The notes under the pieces were generated by a model, which ran no database searches, was not told the origin of the DNA, and saw only the letters and a program-made list of their open reading frames with translations. Position numbers and translations under genes: made by a program. Of a stretch of 64,000 nt of DNA, positions 41,701-56,700 are shown piece after piece. Origin of the DNA: Alligator mississippiensis. Its lineage: Eukaryota > Chordata > Crocodylia > Alligatoridae. The stretch's first letter is position 1. Each line of letters begins with the position of its first letter. The stretch is from NCBI RefSeq assembly GCF_030867095.1, contig NC_081824.1:120474162-120538161 (forward strand), in the 5' to 3' direction.

Positions 41701-44700
41701 CTGGGGGGGGGGGGGGGAGGGCAGCGTGCTTCCCAGCAGACCTGGAAGTGGACTGGAAGTGCTTCTGGTCCACTTCCGGGACTGCTGCTGAGTGCACTGG
41801 GGAGCCCCCCATGCTCCTAGGGGATACTCCATCCACCCCAGCATTGCAGCAATCATGAGCCCCCGCTCCCTAGAGGTATGTAGAAAAAACATTTAAAGCT
41901 GTGAACATATCTGAATCTCCAAATCTTTCTGAATCTCTCCAAATTGATTTGGAGGGTTCCGATTTGATTTGGAGTGATTAAAGGGTCCTCTGATTCGATT
42001 TGGATTCAGAGATTCATCTGCCGAATCTCCGCCAAATCGAATTGGGGACCGAACAGCCCTACAAGATACCCCAGGTAGAGGGCCATGCCTACACAAGACA
42101 GGAGGGAAAACACCCCCCCAGTCTATACCAATCCAACCATGAGATAAAATTCCATCTTGACCCCAAAGACCATGATTGGTCTGAGCCTGAGTGAAGGGGC
42201 AAGACCCTCTAGCCAGGAACATGTGGCTTTAAGTCCTAGGATAACTGGCACACCCCAGTCAAAATTTCTAGCTTTGGCTGCAGTCAAAACTCAATGCCTC
42301 TGAGGAAGACTTAAAAACACCCTGACACCTATAACAGAAAGGGGAAGGAGGGAGGGAGAGAGAGCCAGCAAAACCCAGAAACATGGCAAACACCCATAGT
42401 AGAACATAGGCATAGGTATGCCTAGATCAGGGGTGTCCAACCTTTTTGATTGTGGGGCTAGATCATGAACTTCTTATCACCCAGTGGGCCGGTGAGCCAT
42501 ATTCAAAGACCTCCCAGGAATGGTATCACATCACCCCCCATGAAACGAAAGTACAGTGTTTACTTTTGTTTCCTGTCGCAGCACCTTGGACCTCAGAAAA
42601 CAGCTTGGAGGGCCGCATGGCAGCCCACGGGCCGCATACTGGACAAGCCTGGCCTAGATCATCCCCAACCAGTGGCTGTTCAGCCTCTTCTTGAGGCTGA
42701 TGGAGAGTCTATAACTTCCCTAGACAGTCTGAAAGAAATTCTAACCATGAAAAAATTATTTCTTGATATCCAATTTAAATGTACTTTGTGGCAACTTCAA
42801 ATCACTCGTCTGAGTTCTGCTGTCTGCTGCAAGAGAGAGGTTTTCTCCCTCTTCTTCATGGCAGCCCTTCAAGTATTTGAAGACTGTTATCATGTCCCCT
42901 TTTAAGCATCTTTTCTCTAAGCCAAACGTGTCTAACTCTTTCAGCTTCTCCTTGTATGACTTGGTTTTCCCAGTGTAGTCCCTAGGCCTGGGACTGACAA
43001 CCAGCTGGACTTCAGCACTTGCAATCCCTGTTCTGAAGGTTTGTTAGTAAAAAGAAAAAAAAGTATTATGTGAGGAGAGGTACTGTATATGTTCAACTTT
43101 AGGTTTACTCATCTTGATAGGCCACATATGACTTTAAAGGTACATTTGTAGTATGGTAATTGTACTATACTATATTTATAGGTGATACTATACTATATAT
43201 ATTTATACTATACTATATTTATAGACCATGCCTTTAATAAGGGTAATTTTGATGATAGCATAATTTAAAGTAGCAAAGTCTCCAGCAAATTGATATCTGT
43301 TAATCCAGTTCTATTTACAGTCACATTTTTACTTTTCACAGTGCAGACAAACTGTTCCTTTATTTTGGGCCTTCTTGAAAAGACATGATAAGACAATTGC
43401 TACTAACATGAGGAGGTAAGTTTTGCAGCACAGTTGCACTGTGTCAGGGCACAAAAATAAGGTTCTGGGATTAAAACTAGATCCCTTATGAGAATCACAG
43501 GCTCTCCATATAGAAACACTCTGCAAACACTACTGAATAATCATGGTCCCAACTAATTTATGGATTGTGTGTATGTAATGTAGCTTACAGGAACTGCTCT
43601 TATGCCCTTCTAGAAGATTTGAGGAGTATATTAACTTTCTTTATGCTCTGAGACTTCACACACCACCAGACCATGCTGACCGGGAAGACGTGACAGCTGC
43701 AATCATGAAGATGAAACAGTACAAGGACTATGTGGATCAGGTCTGTCATCTCAGAAGTCCGTGTACTCTTCTTGTCTTATGAGGTCATCACAAAAAGCCA
43801 GGAAATTTCAAGAGGAGATAGGACATGAGCTGTCTTCCTCACCCAGTCCTCACTGGGGAGAACTGCTTCCCTCTCTAGTCCAAATGCCAAAGCAGGGGAG
43901 ACAGCAGTCCTGTCAACCAAGTTTCCTTAATAGTTCTTAGTGGCTGTCCTCTATTAAATACTTTGATGCAGCAGTATAAAAGGATCAAAAAATGGACAAA
44001 CAGACCCCAGGAATAACTTCAGTAAAGAGAGGTTTCCTAGATGGAGTAGTGCTTCGGTGACATGTCAGGGTTATGGGACACTGAGCTTCAGTTGTTCTGA
44101 ACTGAACAACGTGTTTAACTCCACTGACAAAATATTCTCTTTGCCTTCTATATTTTTATGAAAATAGAAGCTCAGATAGGTTATCAGGCATAAGAAAATA
44201 CCTAGCAGCTGGTTTGTTTATCCTGTAGGAGAGCTCCAAAGATATCTACACACACTGCCAAGGAATACAAAACATTAGGCTTGTCAAACCCTTGGCTTAT
44301 TTTTCCTTGAGAATCTGAAACAAGTTATTTTCTTAATCCAAACTTTCAGCACCAAATCTAGTTTAATGAAACTAACTCCTATATCATCAAACCACCTAGA
44401 ATTGCCCACACATGAATCAGATTCCCACTCAGAGCCTATTAAAATATATGGGAATGTACTGATTTAAGCACGATTTGGATGAGGGTCTTTGTACAGCGTA
44501 CATTCTTCTCCCAGCCAAATCAGAATTATTTGTTCTCTAAAATTACTTTATTTTCCAGCTACAGCTGAACATCAGCAGGGATGAGCAAATGCTAAATGCA
44601 CAAAGAATCATCCAAGGATGCCCTGTAAGTATTTCCATCTTTTTAAAGGTAAATTATTTTATTGGATTGTATTTTTAACTCTGTTTCAAGGTAGCACTTG

Positions 44701-47700
44701 CAGTGTTATAGCTCTTCCAGCATAAGCCTTTTTTGTTTTTTTTTTCATTGTTGACTCAAGTTAAGTCGATAGCAAAAATATTGATTTTACTGGGGTGAGA
44801 CTTCCACCTGTATGCACAATCTACTTCCAAACGAGTTCTTAAACTGGGGCATTTTCAGAGGTTCCAAATCTAAAAAAACTGGCTTTATAGAGGTAAAGAC
44901 TATAACAACATCTTAAATAAAATTTAAAAAGTAGTAAAATACTTATAAAATAACATAGTTTACAGATTTCAAGGAAGTTGTTTGTTTTTTTTTAAATTTT
45001 GGTGAGACTACTTTGAGTTCTTTGATTGATTTGTGTATCCCTCTATAGAAGGGGCTTGGAGGGAACTATAAAACACAGAATACTGAAATGACCCAAATGC
45101 TGAATTCTCTGATGTTTCAGCGAAATACAGATATGTGACCAGAGGGTTATTACAAAGATTCTCACAGGATCCTAATCAACCTTTGTTTACACATAAAAAG
45201 AAATTACTTTCTGCTAAAGTTTTTTGTCATAATTTACCCTAAGGCTAAAAGAGAGCCTGCAGTATAGCTCCACCTAGCTGAGAGAGAAAAGCAGAAACAT
45301 TCCCTATTTTCTTTAGCCAAACCTTTAATTAATGCTGCAGTCTAGCACAGCTAAGAGATAATAAAGAGAAGGAATGCCAAAAACACAGTTATCAACCCTT
45401 CTGTGGTGAAGCTGTGGAAGAAGATAAAAATATTGGAAACAGAATTAAGGTGACACCTACAGAATAAAACTTGCTGTGCCACTTTCTGCAGTGGCATTTT
45501 CATGCTGTGTTGTGATAGATGGGTTGCTTCCTAAAACCAAAACTTTGTCCAAGTCATGCTTTAAGTGGGCTGATTAACACGATTTCCTGTGCCATGTGGT
45601 TGCAGCTATACTCCTTACAGCTTAGAAGACAGTTCATTTCAATAAGTACAGTATATCTGAGGATGCCATTTAGGAGAAAAGCTTGTTTACAGTGCAAATG
45701 CAGCTTTACCGGCAACTTTCCTTTACTTGCAAACATTTTTTGTCCTTTGCTGGCTGGCATCTTTTGGCATCCTGCAAAGCAAGCCAGTTCTCAGACTTCA
45801 GCAGCACTACACAGAATCTAGAAAATACAGAACTTTAAATTTTGTTGTAAATTATCTTATGACTAAGGGTAGGAGAAGCCAATGTGGTCAGACACAGTGA
45901 TTAATAAATGAGAGATCACATGATGACATTACACAAGGAGTTCTCCAACTTGATCAAATATTAACTCTTTCTCTGGCCTTGGTCACCATGAAGATGAATG
46001 AAGAACTTGTCTCTGACATCTAAGTGAGAGAAAAACGGTGCTCTTACCTGGCACACAGGGGCCACTAAGAATTTGGTAAACGTTCTCTAGGGAATGTGGC
46101 TGACCTAAAAGTTAGGAAGCAGAAATGAAAGTGTTGATGCTTTCCAGACAAACAGAAGGAAGCTATACTTTATAAGACATGTATTGACTTTGTTAACCTT
46201 CTATGAACTATTTATAAGTATATCAGGAGATACACTTTCCAGGAAAACAATACAGTTGCCATAGGATCAATCAGGAAATTAGGAAAGTAGGCGTTCTTCA
46301 GAATTTTTGAGCACAGATATTCAGGATGGGGGTTGACAATCTCCATCTGTAACTAATTTGTACAGACCCACCCACTAAGGAGAAAATAGGATAAAATCTC
46401 CTCGACTTCCTGAAAATCAGAAAAGAATAAAAATATTAAAGGTCCAGATGTGTTTGGTCTCAACAGTTATTTCTGGATAGAAGGACATGGTCTTCTTGTT
46501 CAGAACTTGACACTGGACAGGGCTTCTGAGTCATGCCGTTAATAAAACCTTATGAGTATGGGGCCAGACGTATTTTGTTAAGTACTTTTCACAAACCATA
46601 TTCAAAGTTCTCAAATTCCTTACAGCACGGTCATGAGGACAAAGCAAAAAAATAGGAAGTGTGAGAACATTAGGAGAAGCTGGGCCAGCAGACCTTCTGA
46701 AAGCTGGTTATGCAGGAGAAGATGGAAGAGCCTGAGGCCTCTAATTTGCAAATGCCCTAGCCCATTCATAGAAATATTTTAAGGGACTGATTATCAAAAT
46801 TTCCCTTTGGAAAGGGTCCATTGATCTGGCAGTTCTACTGAACAGAGCTGTGGGCCACATAGGTACCTGGACGAAAGGTGCATACAAGGCCAGATTCATT
46901 GCTTTCTGCATGAAGGGGGCCAAAGACAACGGAGAATGTTAGAAGCTGCTTTCTTGCTTGCAGCTACATAAAGCCATATGCACAAGTTTCTGTCTTTGCA
47001 GATTGGTGGATAAATGTTATGTGACAGTTTTTTTAGGCCAACAGAATTTCTTTTGATGTTAGATTTTGCAGCTTGCATGATTTAATCAAATTCTGTAAAA
47101 TTTTAAATTGTGTAACTAAAGCTAGCTGAAAAGAGGGATTTTCCCCTCAGTGGAAAATGCTGACGTTTTGGAGAAAAAGATCAAGATTTAAAAGAAAGCC
47201 AAAATACTTTTCCTCTGGAAACAGTGCCATGATTCTATCTCCAACCCGCTCCCCCAGGGAGCTGCAGTTCAGGTAATTCCTACTTTCATTGCTTGGACTA
47301 CACGAACAGGATTTCCTGGGCACAAAGTCTTCAGCACATTGGAAACTCTAACCAGTACATGATGCTGCAACGTATCTTCTCAGCAACACAAGTTAATGTC
47401 AACATATCAGCCCTCTGCTCTGCTCAATACACCAACTTCTCATTGAATTTCAAATGAAGTTAAAATCTCAACCTTATCTCTAAGGCCTTCCACAGCTTCA
47501 GCCCATTTCAAAAAGACCCCAAGTTCTGAGTTAAAGACTGGGATAGACAATTTTGGTCCTTTGGCACAGTGGCACTCTAACCAGTAAAGCTTGTCTACTT
47601 GGGAAACAGTGCATCCTTGGGAACTGGTCTGAGACTGCGATGAACTCTCCCAGGAACTAAGAACTAATCAGTGCATGGCACATTTCTTTCATCTTGCCTT

Positions 47701-50700
47701 CTCTAGCAAAAATGCATAGCAACATGAATGTTAAAGAAAGCAAACCCTCCATGAAAGCTCTGTTGTACCAGAAAATACAAGACACTCACCTTCATCTGCT
47801 TCTCCCCTAGGAAAAGGATGAGGGAACAACCAACCAACCAAGCACATGACAGATGTACAGTTTCACTACTTAATGACTTTCTGGAAGGTACTTGGCAATG
47901 ATAGGGGTGAGCACAGTATAATAATGCATATAGACCAGAAGAGATGCTTATGCTCCCATTCTCAACTCTTGCTGTCAGACAGTCTTCAAAATGAATGTGA
48001 CTGTTGGAGGCAGACCACATCTTTGCTCTGAGGGCTGATCTCCCTAAAGTTCTGTCTCCCGGCAGCGAACAAGGCAGAGATCAGAGCTCCCTTTTGGACA
48101 GAATGATCATAGGATTTCTAAAAGTTCTAGATAAAGGTGTTTTCTCTTCTGGCTTCAATTTTTTTCTCCTTCAGCCTAAAAAGTCCTAAATTAAAAGTTT
48201 TTTTTGGCTTTCTGAGAAGGGCTTGAAAGACAGCATCTCTCATTCTCTGCCTTCAGCACTGGGGGACAGAATAGGCTCCCAGTCAGAGTGTGGATAAGGA
48301 CCACTGAGATAGTTGAGCAGGCTGCAGGAAATGCAGCTGTCAGCCAACATGGGCTCCAGGCCCTTCTTGAAGCACCCTTTACTGACAGCATGCCAAAAAA
48401 AATCAGTGGTCTGGCTTGGGGTTAAATTTTTCAAAGTCTCTTTCCTCCCCTAGGCTTCAGACACTTATTCCCATAGTTTGCAGAATACACAAGAAAAAAA
48501 TTACTAGAGCCTCACGAATCTAAAGGGAACACAACAATCAGGGAAAGGAAATGCTTGCTTCCAGCCAGCACAGAAAGTGAGGTCTTTATTGAAATGGCTG
48601 AGAAGGCTACAAAGAAATTCCCCCTTGTGAGCTGTTTTACCTGAGAGGCCTCACCTACCATGAAAAGTTCCAGCAGAAAACAATGAGGCATTTGTTTCTG
48701 AAGTCTCTCTCTCTCTCATTATTTTGTATGGTCTGTCAGTCCCCAATCAGCCAGGGGCAGCAAGCATGAGGGTAAAATCTCACTCAAGGTTCAGACATGC
48801 TTCCCTGACAGGTGGACTGATCACCTCTTCTCTTCCCCTTCCCAGGCATCTCCCCTTCCTTCTTAAAGGGAGAAAGTAAAATATGAAGCGTTCCACAAAG
48901 AGGAAATCTGTCTTCTAGGTCCTTTAAAGATAAGGAGATCTAAAGCTGAAAGTTTGAGTGAGATAACTGAGACTCAACTAAGCATCTCAGAATAAAGCAT
49001 GACTGGGTTTCATGGAATTCATCAGTACTTATTGATTTAGAAAATTAAAAAAAAGATACTTGCAAAGCTGAAAAACTTGTGCAGTTCTTCCTTACCTGGT
49101 TTGTAAGTGTGAGACTTCTCTATTAAAACCTACTTGCTCAGAAAGACTTAAAGTTTTACCTGCACAATAAAGGACCAAGAAAGTATTCCTGCCATGCATA
49201 GACAGAGGAAGATCATTCAGCTTGGAACCTGGATACAGCAACCTTAGTCTTGAGCTGCAGTTTCTTTGTACCTGTAAGGCTAATGTGAATATATTCAAAC
49301 CCTCTCAAAAGTCCTGTAGTTAAAATCTATTTTAAATTAGATTTCCCCAACCACTTTGTAGCTTTTTCAGGACAGATGATTCAACTGTATGCTCAAAACT
49401 TCCATGTTTTGGGGCAAGCTTAGAAAGGAATCTCACAAGAAGTGGGAACTTGGCCACATTACTAAGGATGAGTGAGAATAGCATGGACATATAGGGAGGA
49501 AAAAAATAAGGAAGGTCAAGGCCCAAATTGAGATATAACTAGCAACAGACATAGAAAGCAATAAAAAAGTATTCTATAAAGCCCTTGGCGGATGTTACAT
49601 TTAGGTTGCTATTAATATGTTCATTGTTACATGCCACACTATTAAAAAATGTATTACCTGGTAGAAAGCTGCAAAAAAAATGAATGATGATTCAGCCCCA
49701 AAGATGTGCCTTGTTAAATGTGGAATCTCTTTGGAGTTTGTTTGTACTGTGCTTTAATTTGAATGTATGGCATGTTACACTGAGTGAAAGTGTTTAGCCA
49801 AGCCCTCCAGCATCCAAGGGTGGATTGTTTTATCCCCTCTCCCCCAACTTCTTTCCTTCAAGGGGACTCATACTGAACTCTGCTGCCCCAGAGAAGAGAT
49901 TAGGTCCTCTACTGAATGGGGAGTAGAAATTAAGAGTGGCTGAAGCAGAAAGGCTAAAACATTTAATGCCTTTTTTCTTCAGCCATAATAAAAAAGATCA
50001 GTTATCAGATGTCAGGCAGAAATCAGGGCAGGGTGCCTATAGGATGCCTATACACATGCAGCACAGCTTCCCCGATGTGCTGTAATTACAGCATGCCGGC
50101 ACAGGTTCGATTAATTGAGTCTGCTGGAGTGTGGTAATTATTGCACTCTAGCGTAAAGTGTATCAGTGTCCCCGCACTAAAAAATGGCAGTGAGGGTGCT
50201 TTAACTAAAGCAAACCTGCTGCCGTTTTTCAGCACAGGAACAGTGATGCACAAGACACTCTGAGAGCTTTAATTAGCTCCATAATTAGAGCAGCTTTTGG
50301 AGCTGCTCTGTTTAAAGCACCCTGTCCCCACTCCCAGAGCACATGTATAAATGCTTAGAGACTAACTTGTTCAGAGATGCTTACTAATTAGGTGACAGCC
50401 TACTTTGTCAGGTGTTATGAATGGACTTGAGTCTGACTTCAGACTAACATGGCTATAACTACCTTTGTATCTGAAGACAGGTACAGTTAAGAGCAACCAT
50501 ACAGGAGATGATGATAAATCTCACGTAGGAAAAAACAGGTCAGATTATTTAAACTAGTTGGATGTTTACCAGGGCTTGATGGGATTCATCCTAAAGGACA
50601 TAAGGAATTATCTGAAGTAATTTAAGAGCCAAAGACTACTATCTTTGAAAACTCATGGAGGTCAAGTGAGATCTCACAAGACTGGAAAAGGGCAAACATA

Positions 50701-53700
50701 GTGCTTGTCTTTTAAAAAAGGGAACATGCAAGACCCAAAGAATTGCAGATTAGTCTTTCTAACCTTGATAACCAGAACAATAATTTCTCAAGTCTGGGCA
50801 GATCCCTTTCTTTATGAGGGAAGGATCTGATCATTGGCCACAAACATTCAGTATCTAAGTTATTGTTCCAAACTATCTTTACTTCAAGAGAGAGACAGGT
50901 CATTTGCCATCTGATTTGCTAAACAGTAGTAGACCTTTCTAAAGATAATGTTTCTGACAAAACCACTATGCACACTGGTGTCCTGTGGGAATACCATCTT
51001 GCTTCATTTCCAGCCAGCAGCAGCTACTCTGTATATAAAGATTCTCCCATGCAGGGGGAAATTTTTTTTCTCACTATTACATGACTTGAGATATGGCCCA
51101 AGAGGGAGAAATGGATTATAATCTGTCTCATGCTGTGGACAAGCAAACTCATGCCTCCATTTTCTTTCCTCCAGTTTTTTTCAGAATTGTGTATATATAA
51201 CTACTAACGTGGCAGAAAACCTTCAGTGTTGCTTAGATGTAGTTGGAAGCTCTGCTCTGCTGCTTTTCTTTAGTTCCTCTCCTCTAGCCTGTGTGGGTAG
51301 GCCTTGCAGATCATGAGCCCAGGCTCTGTCCTTGAGGTCCAGACCTTTGGGCCAACCTGTAGTGTCTTTACTGCCCCCCCATGTGTCACCCTCCCTGGAA
51401 TAAAAGTCAAAAGTCTAACACCTTTGTCCAGAAGGGCTTTATGGAGGGTACTAGAATGAAAATTCATGGGTTATATTTTCCCTTTCCTTGGCCATCATGA
51501 ATTTTTGGGTAATTTGGCTCTGAGACCAGATGATGGAAGAAAGAATGACAAAACATTTAAGTTTTAGAAAGGGCGGGGGGGGGGGGGTGTTTTATTTGTT
51601 TTTTGACACAATCAGGATTTTCTGCAGAAATTTTCCACTAAACAAGTTGCTTAGTCATACATCTTATTTCTGTGACAAACAGTTTGGAGGAAAATTTTCA
51701 ACTAGCCCTACAAATTAAATTTGTGATTTAATGACATATGCTAAAAAGTATAAGCCTACTGTATTTAACTAAGCCATGGCAGCATCTAATACTTCTGCTA
51801 GTTGAGATGTATTTCAGGAAAAAATCTGTCTGCAGAAGATATTTTTTTTCCTATCTGGTTAATAACCAAAGTATTTCTGAATATATTAAAATGAGTTATT
51901 AGAAACAAATTTGTCCAAAGATAAGGTCCAGTTAATAAAAAGCCAAAGACTAATAGCTATTTTCTAATTATCTAGTATGTGTGAAAAAATTAACACATCA
52001 GGACAAGCTCTAAATCCAAAGTTTGGTTTGCATTTCTTTTTAATCCTGTAATATTTAATTCACAGAATTTATTAGAAGCCAACAGATACCTGATCAAAGT
52101 ACAAGATGTAGCCCAAGTTAGCTGCAGGTCTGAGGAAATTCATCTCTCACTCAGGTAAACAGATCATCAAAATATTGGTGGGTGGTAAATAAAAAGGCCT
52201 CAAGTGACTGGTTGCTAATTTGGAGGTAGAAAGTTTTCCTTAGGTCACGTTGGTAAAGACTGGAGACATTTTGGGTGGAAGGAAGCGAAGATATAGATAT
52301 TAAGTGATGATTACCTATGAGTAACTGTGGGCATTTCAGGCCCCCTCTACAAGTTATATGCATCATACAATTACCAAGTTAATTGCACTATTAATTTGGA
52401 CCAGCTACATGTGCAAATTAATTATCATGCCGTAAAAAGGTCCAACCAGCTATAAAGTTATGGCTGGAAAATGTGTAATAACTTTATAGCTTGTTTGTAT
52501 CCATCTTTAATTTTCACTTGTAGCAGGGTCTGGTGCAGCTGGGACTGGGAATCCTGCAGCTGAGGGAACTGTCAGCCCCAGTAGTGCCCCATGGCTGCTG
52601 AGATGGAGGATCCCACAGCTGGCAGGACTCTATTCTCCTGGCAGTGCCCCGCAGCTGTGGCCTCTGGGTCCTGGCAGTACTGTGGGGGCACTGCTAGGAC
52701 TCAGTGTCCTTAAATGCAGGGTGCTGCCAGGGGGAAGAGTTCCATTAGCTGTTGGACGTTGTCCCAGTGGCCGTGGGGCACTGCTGGGATCCAGCTGTGG
52801 GACTCTGGGATCTGCCATGGGGCACTGCTGGGAGGGAGAGATTACAACAGTGGGACTCTCAGTCCTGGCAACTGTGGAGTGCTGCCACGGCTGCAAGTCC
52901 TGTCAGCTATGGGACTTGCAGCTACAGGAGCTTGTTACTTGCTGGTACAGGGGGAGCCCAGAATGGCAATCCAGGGCTCCCTCTCTACCAGTGGTAAAGT
53001 GTGAAAGGATCTGATGCTGCATCCCACAATCACGACTCCTGTCATGCATGTGTGGCATGGCAGGAAGCGTGATTGTGTGGTCTGTGCATCAGATCCCACC
53101 ATGCCTTCACCTGAATGTCTAGAGGGGCCCTTAGGGACAGAGATGTGTGGGAAGGGTGGAAGGACAGCAAATTTTTCTTGTTTCCTGCTAATGAAGGAAA
53201 TACAGCAGCACTAAACTAATGTGTGAGAAAATGATCAGTTTCATACACAGTGTAGAATATATACATAGCTGCAAGGCCACAATAATTAAAGATTGAACTA
53301 ACTTCAAGTTTTAACTCTGTTAGTACACCTACCTTGAGAGATTCGCCTTAATTTTTTGGCTGCGGGGATTGTAATCAACTGATCTGTGTGATACCACCAC
53401 ACTATTTAGGTGTGATCATGTTGCTAGATTCAGTTGTTCATCTCTGGTAGAGGAACCAGGATGTGTTAGCTCTGGATCAGCTGTAAAAGCTAAAAAAGAA
53501 AATGTGTCCAAAACCCACTTTATTTCAGGAGTCATTTTCTACATTTCCTCTGCTATTTTAGTTTTGCATTAAGCCCCTCCCTTACAAACCAACTTCTACT
53601 GAATTGTAACATGCACAATATTTCAGCTATGGCCGACTGTATAAAATTTAAGAATTACTTTCCTGTTCACAACCCTTTTATAGTGCAACATTTAAGACTA

Positions 53701-56700
53701 GGGTGCAAATAAAAGAAATATAAAGGAAGATTCAAAGTTGGCTATAGGTGAGGGAGGAAAACAGTTTAGTAGTTTATTGCTAGAACTGAGGTGCCATACA
53801 CTGAAATTAAGAGAGAGCCTATTATATATAATGAGGTATTCATTACTACATGTTAAGTTCTCTTAAGCCAACTTTTGCACACTTGTAATATGCTAATTAT
53901 CATGGGTGACTGGTGCCTCCTGAGTCTGGGGGGCACCCACAGATACCCCTGGCAGGGACAGCTCTGCCGAGGGGGAGAGGGGCACATGCTGCTCTATACC
54001 TCCCCCCACCAGTCATCTATACTGATTATGCAAAGACTAGAAGAACTAACATTTCAGTATTATTAATAGTGAGGAAGTAGAACTTAAGTTGTCCTTTGCC
54101 CTTTTTCAACAGAATTGTGGTTGCATTACTACTAGTTGGAACTATTAATAACTTAATTAGAGTACTTTAATGTTTTAAATTCTCTAAACTAAAAGTAAAA
54201 ACAGAAGCCACTTCTCCATATGTTAAAAGTTCTCTCTCTCTGTAGCTGTATCTACCTTGTTTCTCAGAGTCAACCTAAAACCGTGATGCTCAACCAAATT
54301 TCCACAAGATCCTTTTAAGGGCACGACACGATTAGCACTGTTAGGTTCACAAATATCTACAGACGATTCACAAGATAAAACTAGATTTCAAATATGAATT
54401 TATAGTGGCAAAAATTCTGACCTGTTATGGTCCTGAGTTCTTTGCAACAGAAGAATTGCTCTATTATTTTTCCATAGTTTAAAAAACAAAACAAAACAGT
54501 GAAAGCTTAGAGCTGGCATTTTCGGAGGAGTGCCTTTAGTCTAAAAAGGTCAAGAACCATTGACTTTAGGGCTGCCTTCAAGTCCCTGCAAACTGATCAT
54601 CAAGACTGGAAGCTCTGTTCAGTCAAAAGACCTGAAGTCCAGCTTGCTGCTGGGTGGCCACCTGCAGTGTTTAGGACTCAAATTGGCACTGTGCACTGTA
54701 AACACAGGAAGTCCACCACAGCAATTCTGTAACCTCCTCTTCCTGATTTTTGGCCCTTTTCTACACCACTTCCAGTTTCCACTGACTGTAAGAGCCAAGT
54801 GCAGGCAGCAGGCAGCCTGATTCCTAGGACTCCGTTGGAGGAACAGTAAAACACAATTTACAGCAGCTACTTGTTTAGATATAACACAGGAAGGGATACA
54901 CAATAATACATTCACAGTTTCTGTAAATTACTAGGAAATAAGATAAATCTGAATTGAAAGGAAAAAAAGTACATTAAAATGTCTGATCCCAGTGGCTATT
55001 ATGTAAAAAGATGTATCCCCAACTATAGCTTCAGCTTTAGGGATCCTTATAACCAAGCCAGATAACAAAACGTGTATTCCAGGGTCACTAGAACCCAAAG
55101 TTTGAACTGTAGCTCTACGTGTAAATACAAAACATGGACAATGATCTAATCATCCCATTTCTTGTCCAAGCTCAGGTCCTTTTCTTAATGTTATGGCCCC
55201 TTTCCTATTATTTGCACTTAAACTCCTATGCCCCCAAAACAAGAAAGTTCATGTACTCTTCAAATGTATTTCTTAGATGCATCGGAAATATTCACGCTCA
55301 TTTCTTAGAGGCCTTGACAGATTTATCTTTCAGAGTTTACAGTAATCCTTCACTTTTTTTTGTTCTTTTACAGACTCTATGAACACGTCAGTGATCTTAG
55401 TCTTTTTCTTTTCAATGATGCACTTGTTATTTCAAGCTGCAACATCTCTTACAAGCCTTTTGAACGGATCCCAAACACATCATACCAATTCTTGGCATCA
55501 GTAGCACTTCACAGGCTCCTTGTAGAAGACATTCCAGACTCAAAATGTATGTTTTGTAATATTAGTACAATGGTCAAAAGAAACTTAAGATGTTAAGATT
55601 ACCTGCCAGGAGACCCCCCAGACCAGGCTAAAGGCTGTTTAAGGTGTACCACTATGTAGAAAAAACCTCAAGATTCTTCAGGCAAAAAGGAGAGTAAGAA
55701 GAAGCTGACTCTAGGCCTAGGTCTCAATTAGGTGGGTGCTCCCAGAATTGTATGCATTTTGCACTAAACAGTTGTTGGTTTAAAAAAAAAAAAAAAAAAA
55801 ATCTGGCAGCACGTACCAAAAATCAGGTCTTCTGTAAGTGGAATTCCTAAACACTAATCTACAGACATGGCTTTATAAATCTAACATTCCTTTCTGCTCA
55901 GTATCCCAATAATAGATTTCCCCATTCACCTTAGTTTATAGCCCAGTAGTCACTCTCTTAGCAGGTGGGAAATAGTGGTCAGAATATCCTCAAGCTAAGG
56001 AAGGCTTAGAATCCAGGACTCACTTTCTGGGCAAATGGTCTAACCACTGGCTTATTACATATATGATGCACACTTATCAAACTGTTCATTTCCAATAATA
56101 CTTGTAGACACCAAACTTTAGAGGGACTCCGGATCGAAAGTAGACAGAGGTGCCTGCTTGCAGGTATGACTCAGATGCCTGAATTCTGGGTGGTGTGGGA
56201 GCTTAGAGAGACCCTCTGTTAGTGTTTTATTGACTTGACTAGTAGTTAGATTCATGCTTGGGTTGTAGATATTTTGATTGCCTTTTGACAAGAGTGGGGA
56301 CTGAGATCAGGTTGATGACCAAAGTCAAGGACAATAAGAAGTCCTTCTTTAGGTATATAGAGAACAGGAAGACCAAGGGAAATGTGGGGCCCTTGCAGAA
56401 TGGGATGGGACAGCTGATAGAGTCAGGAGAAAGCTGAACTCGTTAATGAATACATTGGGTCAGTGTTCCTGCATACAAATGGTGGTCAGCTGCCTGGCCG
56501 GATACTGGATGGATTGGGGCGGGGGATGAAGGGATGGGAACATGCTGACATAATGTTGTACTGTGATGGTCCAGAAAATATGCAAGAGGCAATTTTTGTA
56601 GGTGATATCTTTTATTGGACCAGCTTGGTTGGAATAGGCTTAGACCAGGTTTTGGGTATCTCAGTACCCTTCTTCAGGCCTCTGGGAAAGAAGCAGACAG

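Larger units (their letters stand above)
44625..52065 (+). other. ECT2L: Long ECT2L intron (DH to PH), mostly unassigned
   Basis: 7.4 kb between two exons. From 45,000 to 50,000 I recognise no element with confidence; open frames of 60-105 codons show no family features. The stretch 47250-47530, with words like AAAATCTCAACCTTATCTCT, may be an old LINE tail. Repeats that can be recognised start at about 50,040. Confidence 0.6.

Noticed and set aside
41404..41892. 162-codon minus-strand and 127-codon plus-strand frames
   Set aside because: Products are Gly/Pro homopolymer-rich because of the C and G runs in the foldback element core; not a gene.
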